This document shows, piece by piece, positions 11,166 to 23,150 of a DNA stretch of 64,000 nt. How positions within the stretch are numbered: the stretch's first letter is position 1; each line of letters starts with the position of its first letter. The notes beneath the pieces are model-generated. The model saw only the letters and a program-made list of their open reading frames with translations, was not told the origin of the DNA and did not search any database. The position numbers and the translations under genes were made by a program. This DNA comes from Lumbricus terrestris (lineage: Eukaryota > Annelida > Clitellata > Crassiclitellata > Lumbricidae): positions 16,833,295-16,897,294 of the forward strand of contig OX457037.1 in the NCBI GenBank assembly GCA_949752735.1, in the 5' to 3' direction.

Positions 11166-12399
11166 CTATATAGGAGGCAGGTAGGCCTACATTGCATCTA
11201 GACGTATGCCTTCTCACCGCTGCAGGGACCATGAGATATAATATACAGCCGCTGCTCGACAGATGAATCGACTCGTTTAGCGTATAAATACGAAAACTAG
11301 CAGACGGCAGTCATACATAACCGTGTACCGTTCGATTCGACCACACTACATCTCTCTCTGTCCTTGTGGAAGTCTTTTTACGACCGTCTGCCTGTCTAAC
11401 ACTCTGTTTATGTCTCTGTAGCGTTGATTGTTCCGTTGCATATTTGTGCGCATCATTCTATATGTCCTCGTGTCATAAATGTGGACTCATACGTATTTTT
11501 GCGGTTGCATATCAGTATATATATTCGTTTTCATATGTGTGTGTGTGTGTCTGTGTGTTTTCATCTTCTCGTGTGTCTGTGTATATGCGTGTGTGCATGA
11601 CTATCTCTGTGGAAAATTATTGCATACCTGACTGTATACGACCACATACATCCTCTTTGCCTAAGACTTAAGCGGTCGCAATGAAGGTGGGCTGATGGAA
11701 AGGGGCAAGAGGAGGAATAGGAGCAGAAGGAAAAGAAACGGAATCAGGAGAGGTGGGATGAGGATTAGGAGCGGGAAGAGGAGATCTGCAGAAGATAAAG
11801 CAATGGGAGAATAATGCAAAAATAAACATAAATCGAAGGGAGGTTATAAAAAATAAAGCTGAGGATGAAATATTAGAATTAATGGAGAATGAAACCAGAG
11901 GTGGAACAGGAGTCAAACCAGGAGAAAAGAAATAGATGGAGGATTATTGGTCGAAGCATTGGAATAGCACACGGAATAGACGGCTGATACAACGATTAGG
12001 CGGAAACGAGGAAAAGGGAAACGGAGAAGTTGGAATTATTGGAAAGGGCAGAGGAAAAGGACGATGGAGTTGGACGGAGAACACGGAAAAAGGAAGAGGC
12101 ATGGAAATACGAGGAGGCGTGGTAGCAGGAGAAGCAGAGGGAAGATGTTGGTACTGATGTGGAGTCGAGAGCTGCTGGCATTTAGCTGCTGTGCTGCAGA
12201 AGCAGAAGGGGTCCAGAGGCTGGAGGATGACTACTCGGAAGATGGATCTATGGATCGCAGACGATGTTTGATGTCTGTGGCCGTCAATTAGTGAGGAGCC
12301 TGGAACGAAGACGATCCCAATTATTCTCATCTGTCTCTTTCTATGTTTTACATATTTATCAGTTGTCGCAATCTGTCTCTTTCTCACTCCGTCTACCAT
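11166..12399. other. no recognised gene
   Basis: A (GT)n-like stretch at 11537-11580 and a purine-rich region at 11680-12180. Open frames here are compositionally biased and not convincing. Confidence 0.4.
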
Positions 12400-12423
12400 T
12401 TTCTCACCCTGTCAGGCTGTCAT

Positions 12424-12570
12424 CTATCCGTGCATTCATTCATCTATCATTCTGTCCGTTCATCCGTCCATCTATTCATCCATACATCCATTCACCCATC
12501 CATTCATCCATCCATTCATCCATCAATGCATCCACCAACCCATTCATCCTTCCATCCATGCATCCATTCA
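12424..12570. repeat. (CATC)n-like microsatellite
   Basis: Variant CATC/CATT/CATA tetranucleotides with few interruptions. Confidence 0.85.
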
Positions 12571-12765
12571 TTCCCGTAAATGTGTCACATAATTTTTCTA
12601 GTTTGTTTCTATATTTTCCAATTTGTTATCGTTCCCAGTTTTATCGTGATAATTTTTAATCTGTGCTCTCTTCACGAAACTTCTGCCAGGAATATAACTG
12701 AAGACACAATATTATTTGTATTTCGCTTGGCTTAAATGAAACGAGATGGCAAGAGATGTATAAAC

Positions 12766-12852
12766 GAATGAAAGAAAGAAAGAAAGAAAGAAAGGAAGAC
12801 TGAATGAATGAATGAATGAATGAATGAATGAATGAATGAATGAATGATTGAG
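12766..12852. repeat. compound (GAAA)n-(GAAT)n microsatellite
   Basis: A GAAA run is followed directly by a GAAT run, joined by GGAAGACT. Confidence 0.93.
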
Positions 12853-13467
12853 TGAGTAATTGAATAGAATTCTCAAGTGAAAACCGTCGTAATCGTAATC
12901 GTGAGCTTCACATTTTTATAGCGCTTCTCTGAAGCGCTGCGTCAAACCAGATGGATTGTTCTGAGATGCTAAACAACGAGCTCGGTTGCGAGAGAAACCA
13001 CCTAACTTAGTTTCTAAGCACATTTTCCTCACGCAAGTTTGACGCGAATTTGATTCGCTACAGGAGTCTGCCTACATACCTGCTGTTCTCACCTGCATTC
13101 AACTGACAGCCAGAGCATCCTTGATTAGTTACAGCGCTCTACCAGATGGGGAATGGGGTGTTGCTGAAGACAGGCCGTGCGCGCATCGGGCCAATGAGCA
13201 GCGCAGCAGTGGTGCCAGCAGAGTCTTTGATGACTTGCTGGAATTGCCTTCTGTCGAGGTATCCAGTTGGGTGCAGATGCTCCGCGGGTCAAAGGTTGGA
13301 ATCATGCCATGCAGTGTTAAAGACTTCACGAACACCTTGCGCACACCGACCTACTTCTAGCTCCACTGCTTGCTATATATCACAATAGTGTAAAACGATG
13401 CGCGCGAACGCTTGACTATTCATGTAGTGCTTTTCGAGGTGCTTTTAAGAGGTCAATGAGGTCAGCC
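12853..13467. other. no recognised gene; short TATAGCGCTTCT tail-like motif
   Basis: TATAGCGCTTCTCTGAAGCGCT at about 12918-12939 resembles the LINE/SINE tail and forms a small hairpin. Overlapping open frames on both strands at 13121-13390 have no recognisable domain. Confidence 0.35.
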
Positions 13468-13985
13468 TAAACCAGCAATTTACTTGGATTAGGGTATTTA
13501 GGTTAAACCAGAGATGCACATCGAGATCAGATAAGCCAGTAATTTACTTGGATAACAGTTAAACCCACAAAATCATCTGGAAAACTTATATTAGTCATAT
13601 GGGCAAAGTTTCCAAAAGGTATTATCTACCAGGTATTAAGTTTAGAAATAGGTAGGCCTAATGGAATGATCAATGTAATGCAATGTAATGTAATGACGAC
13701 AATTTCTATGGCGCTATAACACAGCCATGCTGCTACAAAGGCACATTGACAAAGATAAACACACACCAACCCAACAACACATGTAGGATCTATTCGACAA
13801 TCATTTTTGTGTAGGCTACAATCGTGTGCGCAAATGCTACAGGACATGACTTGTAATTTGCTGCGTTTTGACAGCAAGAGTAAACGAATAAGCAAATATA
13901 CATAACGGGTAAGCCAGGAATTCAACCGGAAACCCACAATTCACCTGGAAAACAAGAAAACCCACCAATGACATGGAAAGCAGAA
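13468..13985. repeat. degenerate 26-bp repeat in two separated blocks
   Basis: Units of the type AACCAGTAATTTACTTGGAT or AACCCACAATTCACCTGGAA recur about four times at 13468-13588 and about three times at 13908-13982, with about 320 bp of unrelated sequence between. The layout (two blocks of one short unit around an interior) resembles the array-bounded elements at 47.7 kb and 62.9 kb, but decay makes it uncertain. Confidence 0.45.
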
Positions 13986-14246
13986 AAATCCAGCTTCCCA
14001 TTTGGGAAACTCATTTCCCAACTCAATCCTGAGCGTGCAGGGCAAGTAAGAATATAGACCAAAGCTCCCCAAAAACCTTCAAGGCGATTAAAACATGATT
14101 ATGAAAATTAATATCGTAATAAATAAAGGCAAATGGCGTCTTCGCTCGTTCAAGTCAATCATTTCGCCACTGGGCGTAGTAACCCAATATCGCGCATCGC
14201 TCAGGCGGGACGAATCGCGCTTTCTAATTTCAGCCAGGCTCTCTGT

Positions 14247-14312
14247 ACCGCTGCTGCTGCTCCTGCTGCTCCTGCTGCTCCTGCTGCTGCTGCTGCTGCT
14301 GCTGTTGCTGCG
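14247..14312. repeat. (CTG)n / (CAG)n triplet repeat
   Basis: CTG/CTC triplets, with a clean run near the right end. On the minus strand a frame reads poly-Q with E interruptions (about 14230-14526). Without any neighbouring domain I leave it as a repeat and do not call a gene. Confidence 0.85.
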
Positions 14313-14821
14313 CTAGTCTCTCCAAAGGCAGCGGTGGTGCTACTGCCAGTTTTGACTCTAAATACACATCGAGCTCGACTCGGGCTGCTGCTTGGAGCCG
14401 ATAGCGGCGGCTTGTAGAGGAGAGATGGTCTGCCGTTGGAGCCGACGGTAGTGCGTCGGCCAGAGAGGCATTCGACGCCGCGATGGTAAATATACCTGAA
14501 GCCCGGTGGAGTGTAAAAAGGAGCAAGTAGTGGCGGGAGGGATGGAAGGAGAGGCGGAATGAGAGATGAGCCGAGGTTCAGGAATGCAGGACTGCTTCAG
14601 ACTAAATGCTTCTGGATGAACGAACGAGGAGGATATGATGAGACGGGGAAAGGAAGACGGAGAGGCAGAGAGAGCAGGACAGGCATAGAGTTAGAGACGC
14701 ATACCCACAGCGACATGAGATTTACAAGAGAGACGAGGAGAGAGAAAAAGAGTGTAGAATAAGACAGAGTGCAGAGGCATAATGCGTGTCAATATCTCAT
14801 TCTCACGCTTTACGTATCTTT

Positions 14822-15235
<414 letters not shown>

Positions 15236-15885
15236 GTAGACACAGAGGAGAGGCAAAGAGTGGTATAGAAGCATCGTCAAAGGGAGTAAGGGAGCCATAT
15301 CCTGAAGCCGACACAGAGGGGTAATCGGATGCAGAAGAGTCTACAGTGAAGAATGGAATTTATGTAAGAAAGAATTGGAGGAAAGATGAGGATTGGATTT
15401 GAATCGGAGAAGATGAGAAGAATTTTTTTTTATAAAGTGGAGGATATTATTTTTTATTTGCTGTGATTTCATTTTATACAGATTGTCGGTGCATATTATA
15501 TATTTAATTTTATTAATAGTCGTTAATTGTAAAATCATCGATGACTACACAGCCTGACCTTTTTACTCTGATCCTGAAACCATAGACTACTTAAACTTTG
15601 AATGCCAGTTCTCAGCCATGTCGCTATCACGATCATGACGACATACTTAGCCTACTTGACTTTTTTACCCATACAGACTCATTTGGCAGCACATCAGCTT
15701 AACATGAACTGTAAATTTTAGGGGTTTGATCTGTGCTTGGAGTTATTATTATTATCCACTTGCCTACTTACTTACAAACTTACATACTTGAGACAAAGAT
15801 ATATAGTCGTAGACTATATGGTCTTTGCTTGAGAAAATAACATGACGAATCATGTTATTGCTTTCAGGTTTTTTCCGCATTATAC
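15236..15885. other. no gene seen
   Basis: AT-rich sequence without recognisable coding potential. Confidence 0.5.
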
Positions 15886-15971
15886 AAACATGATTTGCAT
15901 AACAAACACGATTTGCATAACAAACATGATTTGCATAACAAACATGATTTGCATAACAAACATGATTTGAT
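15886..15971. repeat. 18-bp array, four ATTTGCAT octamers
   Basis: The unit AAACATGATTTGCATAAC is repeated about 4.8 times. Four units carry a perfect ATTTGCAT (reverse complement ATGCAAAT, the POU/Oct octamer); the last unit is altered to ATTTGATAC. Regular 18-bp spacing could be a homotypic cluster of binding sites, or simply a minisatellite. Confidence 0.85.
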
Positions 15972-16694
15972 ACTTAAATATTTGAGCACTCAAACTTGCT
16001 AGCATTCACTCGCCGCTTACTTGCTTACTCACTTACTAACCTGGCTAGTGGCTACCTATTCGTCTGTCTATCTACGATGCCACCTTTTTGCAGAACGATG
16101 TCTATAAAATACTGTGTAACTTACATTCCCACTTTGGAATCTGTTCGAGCAATCAACAGGTATTCCTCCGCGAGGAGTTAAAGGTAGATTCCCGGGAAGG
16201 CGAACGGCGTGCGCTGCGTGCACTGCCCATAAAGCCAGGAAAAGGAGGCGAAGGGGAGAGTGGGCGGAGGAGAGAGGAAATGGCTGGAGGAGATGACGTC
16301 CAAGTGATTTCTCCTCTGCTTCAGCAGCCCTATGTATACGTATACCAGCAGCAGGACCACCTTCACAAGCGCATCGGCAGCGTGCACTATTTACTGCAGA
16401 GGCAGAGTGAAGAGATGCCAAGACTGTGGGCCGGGAGGGAACAGCGTCTGATGACATGATACCCCCGACCTGTAATTCGACCAGGATTCTGCAGCGGATA
16501 GGCACCTATACTGATATTCAATTGCGATTTAGCAGGACGTCTAAAAATGCGCTATAATATTATATTGAGCGTCCTGCTACATGCACCGTAAAAACGGCGC
16601 TGTGGAAGTCATTTAAATCGGGAAGCTATAGGCCTACCTGACGTTGTCTTTTAATTGAGTCACAACCAGAGGCGAAGCGAGGAACAATTTCAGG
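15972..16694. other. no recognised gene; unassigned open frames
   Basis: Long frames overlap on both strands at 16068-16505 (145 codons minus, 123 plus) in a more GC-rich patch. The minus one contains a hydrophobic stretch (LRLLFLALWAVHAAHA). Neither matches a family I know. Confidence 0.35.
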
Positions 16695-16986
16695 CATAGG
16701 CGTACGGGACATTTCGGCAGCGGGGGGTGCAAAAAAATTTTGTTGCCCGAAAAATCTGACGACCTTTTTTTTTAGTCATCCGCCCAAAATTTTCTTAGGA
16801 TTTTCCCGTCCGAAAAAATCTGACGACCATTTTCCCCTGCGTGCCCGAAAAATTCCTCTCGTACCTCTTTTGCCCGAAAAATTTCCGAACTTTTTTGCCC
16901 GACCATGCCTCTTTTACCCGAAAAACACATTTGCCCGAAATTTGGAGGGTATTTGCCCCCCTGGACCGCCGCCTCGTACGCCTATG
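16695..16986. mobile_element. hAT-type MITE, 292 bp
   Basis: The ends CATAGGCGTACG and CGTACGCCTATG are perfect 12-bp inverted repeats, flanked by exact 8-bp duplications ATTTCAGG (16687-16694 and 16987-16994). No coding capacity. The interior has repeated TGCCCGAAAAAT segments and a GATGAC-(A/T tract)-GTCGTCAGATTTT motif shared with other MITEs here. An 8-bp duplication with short TIRs is typical of hAT elements. Confidence 0.93.
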
Positions 16987-17121
16987 ATTTCAGGGATTCT
17001 ATTTGGGAGGTTCGCCAATGGCAGCTTTGCAGGATAATACACAGAATTAAAAATTTCGGAAATTGCGTATTTCGGGGTTTGAACGTGTAGCCCAATATTT
17101 TATTGCACCCATGGCCTCGAC

Positions 17122-17316
17122 CAGGTTTTTTTTAACGTGCAGTTGTACACAAAATGTGCAGTTCTAAATGGATTTGTGCAGTTGTAGAAACACTTCTGTA
17201 CAGCTAAAACTAGCAAAAAATTGTCATTGTCCTCCGATTGGAAGTAATTTAGCATGGAGGATGGGAGGGAAAAGAAGGAGTTGTGCAGTTCTAAAAATTC
17301 CTTAAAAATAGCCCTG
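17122..17316 (-). mobile_element. hAT-type MITE, 195-bp family, copy 1
   Basis: The ends CAGG...TTTTTTTTAA and TTAAAAATAGCCCTG are imperfect TIRs. The flanks GCCTCGAC and ACCTCGAC match at 7 of 8 bases. The interior (TGCAGTTGTACACAAAATG, CCTCCGATTGGAAGTAATT) is shared in opposite orientation with copies at 26853-27046 and 30176-30368. Confidence 0.88.
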
Positions 17317-17794
17317 ACCTCGACCAATGTAAGTCTATTACAGAGAACTTACACTCGGATCACGAAAAGACATCTGTGAACACCATTCCCGAAGAGTCTC
17401 CTCATCATACTCTTTTGCATCGAGCTTGATCGCATGCATTGGGAGCGCCTCTGAAAGGTTCTTGCTGAGTGAAGTGATGTTTTATTATGATCACATACAA
17501 TACAATGCAATACAATGAAATGCAGTGTAAAATACATTACATGTACAAAATGTGATATTTAATCCGTCGAATACATACATACATACATGAATACAAAGAC
17601 GACAATTGTGCGTGTGCATAGTATTATGGCATGGTATAACTATATGGTATACCTATTCTGCAGCGCTGCAGTGACCTTCATGCACTCGTTCATCTTGAAA
17701 GTATCCTACGTACTAAGGTGCATGATTTATCATGGTTCAGTCCTAGCCGGTCTATACCTGCAGTAGGGCCTATACTCGGTTAGCGCCACAGCTC

Positions 17795-18330
17795 CATTCC
17801 GTTCTAAATTATTGTGCAGCTTGCAAAGCAGCATGGAAGGCGAAATATTCGCAAAAATCGTAAATGTATGCGAACGACTCTACGCTGGCTCCCTGTTGCC
17901 GAGTGTGTGTTCTTTAAGGTCACCTTGTGGGGCGGGGTGGTGTGGTGGGTATGTTCATTGCCTTGCAGCCGGATGGTTGCAGGTTCGAATCCCCCTCAAG
18001 TCGCCGCGTAAGGACCTTGGGCAAGTCCCTCATTCGCAGTTGCTCAGCGCTTCGGCGTGAAACTCCGTTGCAGTGTCCGCGCTGTAGATGAGAGCGCCTC
18101 TGAGTAGTGAGCGTGAAGGGGCGCTAAAACAAGTACGCATACAAACAAATCTTTATGGCACGTGCTTCAATTGCGTATTCCGCTGCTCCGGCATAGAATA
18201 AACCTTGCTTTTCAGCTCCAAGTCGGATATATGGTGATCACTGCGCTCTTTTTGCAAGTGCCGCGCATCGGGATTTCAACTCTTGCACGTAGTGTCTTGT
18301 CACGTGTTGGGTATTATACTATACTAGGGC
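17795..18330 (+). pseudogene. LINE reverse transcriptase fragment split by a SINE
   Basis: At about 17877-17920 the plus strand reads LRWLPVAECVFFKV, the LHWLPV..R..FK signature near the C-terminus of many LINE reverse transcriptases. The frame is then interrupted by the SINE at 17924-18149. Beyond it degraded sequence continues, with no clear in-frame match. The fragment is 5' truncated and frameshifted. It probably belongs to the same family as the minus-strand copy at 18712-18990. Confidence 0.7.
17924..18149 (+). mobile_element. tRNA-derived SINE with CORE-like motif, copy 1
   Basis: Head: a perfect B box GGTTCGAATCC (17982-17992). Middle: GGACCTTGGGCAAGT (18012-18026) followed by TCA..TTGCTCAGCGCTTCGG. 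This resembles the CORE segment of vertebrate MIR (GACCTTGGGCAAGT followed by CTC...GCCTCAG). Tail: GAGCGCCTCTGAGTAG...GAAGGGGCGCTA, shared with the LINE at 18712-18990. Flanks TCTTTAAGGTCAC (17911-17923) and TCTTTATGGCAC (18150-18161) form a slightly diverged target duplication inside LINE sequence. A second copy is at 58977-59212. Confidence 0.88.
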
Positions 18331-18679
18331 AGTCTTCCATTGCATTTGTGCTTTGGTTGCACGGCGCTGGGTAGTAAACGCTGTAAGATTTGTCCTAATA
18401 ATTATTTATTATTACCGGTACGTATTAAATATTGCTTAGAACAGTCATCGCTTTTCTGAGGTCTTTAAAAGGCGCTTCATTAAAATAATGTCTTGATATA
18501 GAAATACAATACAGCACACTTCAGCATAGTATAGCATATAAAAAATATAATATATATATATATATATATATATGGAAAATAGCTCTGCATAGTAAGATGT
18601 AATGCACCAATAAGCTTAAACATAATTCCCTTAAAGTAAAATACGGTGTGATACGGTATGTAGTTGTGTATTGTACTGC

Positions 18680-18683
<4 letters not shown>

Positions 18684-18711
<28 letters not shown>
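18684..18711. repeat. (ATCT)n at a LINE 3' end
   Basis: Seven ATCT units abut the 3' end of the minus-strand LINE fragment, where a LINE 3' microsatellite would be. Confidence 0.9.
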
Positions 18712-18712
<1 letters not shown>

Positions 18713-18990
18713 GTAATTTATATAGCGCCCCTTCAAGGAGTCTACTCAGAGGCGCTCCCGACCCAAGCCCGGTCAAAAAGAAAAGTCTTGAGTAATCTAT
18801 AGAAAGAGCCAGACATGTTCCGAGGGTGGGAACGCAGGTTAGAGGGAAGGTCATTCCAAGCGGAAGGTCCAGTGACCGAAAATGCCCTGTTCTGCCTAGT
18901 GGCAGTGCGGGCATAAGGAACCATCATTGTACAATATAGATGAACACGGTAGGGGCATAGTATCAGCAAGCTACATGTATAGCAGAACAT
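18712..18990 (-). pseudogene. LINE ORF2 C-terminus and 3' end
   Basis: The minus strand reads VPYARTATRQNRAFSVTGPS, then AWNDLPSNLRS and FYRLLKTFLFDRAW, the standard C-terminal end of CR1/Jockey-like LINE ORF2 proteins. The ORF stops inside GGGAGCGCCTCTGAGTAG, and about 35 bp of 3' UTR follow (GACTCCTTGAAGGGGCGCTATA) before an (ATCT)n run. This tail, stop codon included, is also the tail of the SINEs in this window, so this LINE family is the likely retrotransposition partner. Only the last 80-90 codons remain. Confidence 0.9.
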
Positions 18991-19171
18991 GGCATGTCTT
19001 TAAGTAGTTTAGCATGGTATTGAATCCTTATACAGTATGACATCCATGCCTATGTAATACTCTGGTATTAAAATACAGTCGCATTGTAGGAAAAAAGGTG
19101 CATGGGAGTAGGATTATCTATTATCGACAAGATAGGTCTATTATAATGTACCATTTTAATACAGTAGAATC

Positions 19172-19250
<79 letters not shown>

Positions 19251-19253
19251 GGC

Positions 19254-19346
<93 letters not shown>
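19172..19346. repeat. (GATA)n-(GACA)n-(GATA)n compound array
   Basis: A GATA run (19172-19220), a GACA run (about 19220-19290, one GGCA unit) and a second GATA run (to 19346) form a symmetric three-block array. Confidence 0.97.
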
Positions 19347-19348
<2 letters not shown>

Positions 19349-19604
19349 GTTCAATATGGTTTACCTATAGGTTAGTTTTATTTTCATAGGCTTAGGCGAT
19401 ATTTGGAACACATTATCTACAAAGTGTCTTCATACGAAATGTCCTGACACCTAGCGAGAGAACAAGAATTTCTCTAGACGCCTATAATAACTATTGATGA
19501 AGAACTAGATCCAGTCTGAATGAGGTTAACGGTTAATCAGTGCGCTTTTACAAATAATCAGTCATAGCTTTTTTAGCTTGCAGTTCTACACAAAATCTTT
19601 CCCT

Positions 19605-19877
19605 TCAGGCTAGGATTATTCCCTCTGGTGAGGGGTCAACCACTCGGATCCTTCTCCTCCACTTGTCTCTGCTTCCGGTGTCTTCTTTCTTCAATTTGAG
19701 CAGCTTCAGGTCTTTTTGTATCACGTCCTTCCATCTTTTCTTCTGTCGTCCCCGATTGCGTCGACCATATACCTCCGCCTGCATGATTCTTTTGACACAG
19801 CTACCCTCCTCTTTTCTCATTACGTGTCCATACCACCGCAGCCTGGTCTCCCGTGCTTTGTCAGTGATGCATGCCAC
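19605..19877 (-). pseudogene. LINE ORF2 C-terminal fragment (GHVMR...GRPKKRW type)
   Basis: An open minus-strand frame of 90 codons reads LRWYGHVMRKEEG, VKRIMQAEVYGRRNRGRQKK and RWKDVIQKDLK, the highly recurrent end of RTE/CR1-like LINE ORF2 proteins. It belongs to the same broad type as the plus-strand fragment at 55798-56376 but is clearly a different copy or family. 5' truncated. Confidence 0.85.
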
Positions 19878-19892
19878 ACCGATCTTTTTCTC

Positions 19893-20180
<288 letters not shown>

Positions 20181-20670
20181 TTATAGAGTGAAGATAATAT
20201 TATGATAGGTGACAATCAGCGTTTTCTCGATGTCCAAACAACGGCATCGTTGAATTTCCAGACCTTCCTTCCAATCCGTCTCAATGAGAGTCCTCTTCTC
20301 AGCTTACCTCCTCATTAGATCTGACGTCATCTTCGCTGATCCGGTAAGCTTACTAGACAGAACAATTCTGCTGGTCCTGAGTCTGCTTGTACGTAGTGAT
20401 TTTGGAGTCGTTACAATTTGCATCCTGCAATCGATGCAAAATAATAGTGTTGCTAATAAGCAATGAAGTGAAATTTGGCACAGCGTGTTCTAAAAGGCTG
20501 TGAAGAAACACATAAATCTATTGGTTGGTCTTGGAGAGAAGCTTTAAAATCAATGCTTCGAGGCTTACGGACCTTATAAACATGGCTAGCTACACAGTAG
20601 GTCATTCCTGTCGTCAACGAATGGGTTTTCCGGGGTATGGACATTCCCAAGCCAAATCCCTCCGACCCCT
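20181..20670. other. no recognised gene
   Basis: No coding signal recognised on either strand. Confidence 0.45.
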
Positions 20671-20963
20671 TGGACAAAAACCCCCTGGGCAGGACAAAAA
20701 AGACCAGGGAAGGACAAAAATCCGTGAATAAGTTGCATAATTATGCATAAGTGGCAATCCTACGAACGGCGGTCCAAAATTCAACATACATCTTTTGGAT
20801 TCATGAAACGATTTCTTGCTAAATAGAATTCGGAAAAATTGATACAAAATAATTTTTACTGAATACAAGCTGGATTGCTGAAAATATTCTTGCTTAAATT
20901 GGAGATGGATTGCCGAAAATATGGTTTGGCTTAAATAGGAGCTGGATTGATGAAAATGTTGTT
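20671..20963. repeat. GGACAAAAACCCC units and 36-bp units beside the 12-bp array
   Basis: Three GGACAAAAA-type units (20673-20730), with C-rich spacers in the first two, are followed after about 140 bp by three roughly 36-bp units built on GCTGGATTGATGAAAA (about 20867, 20903 and 20938). Both motifs recur in the element at 47709-48946, where GGACATTTCCCCCC units flank a 34/68-bp array containing GCTGGATTGATGAAAA. Confidence 0.65.
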
Positions 20964-23150
20964 TTATCCAATGTGTTATCCAATGTGTTTTTAAACTTGT
21001 CGTCCAATGTGTTATCCAGTGTGTTATCCAATGTGCTATTTAATGAGAAATCCAATGTGTTATCCAGTGTGTCACCCAATGTGTTATCCAGTGTGCTATC
21101 CAATGTGTTATCCGGTGTGTTATCCAATGTATTATTCAATAAAAAATCCAATGTGTTATCCAATGTGTAACCCAATGTGTTATCCAATGTGTTATCCAAT
21201 GTGTTATCTAGTGTGTTATCCAATGTGTTATCTAGTGTGTTATCCAATATGTTATCCAGTGTGTTATCCAATGTGATATCCAATGTGTTATCGAATGTGT
21301 TATCCAATGCGTCATCCAAAGTGTTATTCAGTGTGAAATCCAATGTGATATCCAGTGTGCTACCCAATGTGTTATCCGGTGTGTTATCCAATGTATTATT
21401 CAATAAAAAATCCAATGTGTTATCCAATGTGTTACCCAATGTGTTATCCAATGTGTTATCCAGTGTGTTATCCAATATGTTATCCAATGTGATATCCAAT
21501 GTGTTATCCAATGTGTTATCCAATGTGTCATCTAATGCGTTATTCAATGTGAAATCCAATGTGTCATACAATGTGTTATCCAGTGTGTTATCAAATGTGT
21601 TATCCAGTGAGTTATCCAGTGTGTTATCCAGTGTGTTATTCAATGTGAAATTCAATGTGTTATCCAATGTGCCATCAAATGTGTTATCCAGTGTGTTATC
21701 CAATGTGTTATCCAATGTGCTATCCAGTTAGTTATCCAGTGTGTTTGCCAATGTGACATCCAATGTGTTATTCAATGTGAAATTCAATGTGTTATCCAAT
21801 GTGACATCCAATGTGTTATCCAATATGCTATTCAATGTGAAATCCAATGTGTTATCCAGTGTGTTATCCAGTGTGTTTGCCAACGTGATATCCAATGTGT
21901 TATTCAATGTGAAATTCAATGTGTTATCCAATGTGTTATCTAATGTGCTATCCAATGTGTTATCCAATGTGATATCCAGTGTGTTATCCAATGTGATATC
22001 CAGTGTGTTATACTATGTGTTATCCAAGGCGTTATCCAATGTGATATCCAATGTGTTATCCAATGTGTTCTCCAATGTGCTATTCAATGTGAAATCCAAC
22101 GTGTTATCCAATGCGTTATCCAATGTGTTACCCAATGTGATATCCAATGTGCTATCCAATGTGTTATCCAATGTCTCATCTAATGCGTTATACAATGTGA
22201 AATCCAATGTGTTATAAAATGGGTTATCCAGTGTGTTATCAAATGTGTTATCCAGTGAGTTATCCAGTGTGTTATCCAGTGTGTTATCCAATGTGTTATC
22301 CATTGTGTGATCCAGGGGGTTCTCCAATGTGTTATCCAAAATGCTATTCAATGTGAAATCCAATGTACTATCCAATGTGTTATCCAATGTGTTATCCAAT
22401 GTGTTATTCAATGTGAAATTCAATGTGTTATCCAATGTGTTACCTAATGTGTTATCCAGTGTGTTATCCAATGTGTTATCCAATGTGTTATCCAGTTAGT
22501 TATCCAGTGTGTTTGCCAAAGTGATATCCAATGTGTTATTCAATGTGAAATTCAATGTGTTATCCAATGTGTTATTTGGTGAGTTATCCATAGTGTTATT
22601 CAATGTGAAATTCAATGTGTTATCTAATGTGTTATCCAATGTGTTATCTAATGTGTTTTCCCGTGTGTAATCCAATGTGTTATCCAGTGTGTTATCCAAT
22701 GTGTTTTCCAGTGTGTTATCCAATACGTTATCCAGTGTGTTATTGAATGTGTTATCCAATGTATTATCCAATGTGTTATCCAATGTGTTATCCAGTGTGT
22801 TTTTAAATGTGTTATCCAATGTGTTATCCAATGTGTTATCCAATGTGTCATCCAATGTGTTTTTTAATGTGTTAGTCAATGTGTTATTCTATGTGTTATC
22901 CACTGTGTTATCCAATGTGTTATCCAATGTGTTCTTCAATGTGTTATCCAATGTGTTATCCAGTGTGTTATCCAATGTGTTATCCAATGTGTTATCCAAT
23001 GTGTTATCCAATGTGTTATGCAATGTGTTATCCAATGTGCTATCCAATGTGTTATCCAATGTTTTATCCAATATGTTATCCAATGTGTTATCCAATGTGT
23101 TTTTCAATGTGTTATTCAATGTGTTATTCTATGTGTTATCCAATGTGCCA
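20964..23150. repeat. 2.2 kb minisatellite of a 12-bp unit (TTATCCAATGTG)
   Basis: About 180 imperfect copies of TTATCCAATGTG, with recurrent variants (CCAGTGTG, ATTCAATG, GTGAAATCC). A segment beginning TTATCCGGTGTG and containing ATTCAATAAAAAATCC occurs at about 21108 and 21372, a 264-bp (22-unit) higher-order repeat. Because 12 is divisible by 3, frames stay open for hundreds of codons (DNTL, NVLS and CYPM repeats); none has other signs of a gene. The array grows out of GCTGGATTGATGAAAA units on its left. Confidence 0.96.

Noticed and set aside
10508..11197. 229-codon Ser/Leu-rich minus frame
   Set aside because: Complement of a purine-rich low-complexity tract; no non-repetitive domain.
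14230..14526. Poly-Q protein
   Set aside because: The Gln run is a CAG microsatellite; the remainder shows no domain and no exon signals were convincing.
16068..16505. 145-codon minus-strand or 123-codon plus-strand gene
   Set aside because: Mutually overlapping frames without a family signature; GC-rich sequence alone explains the openness.
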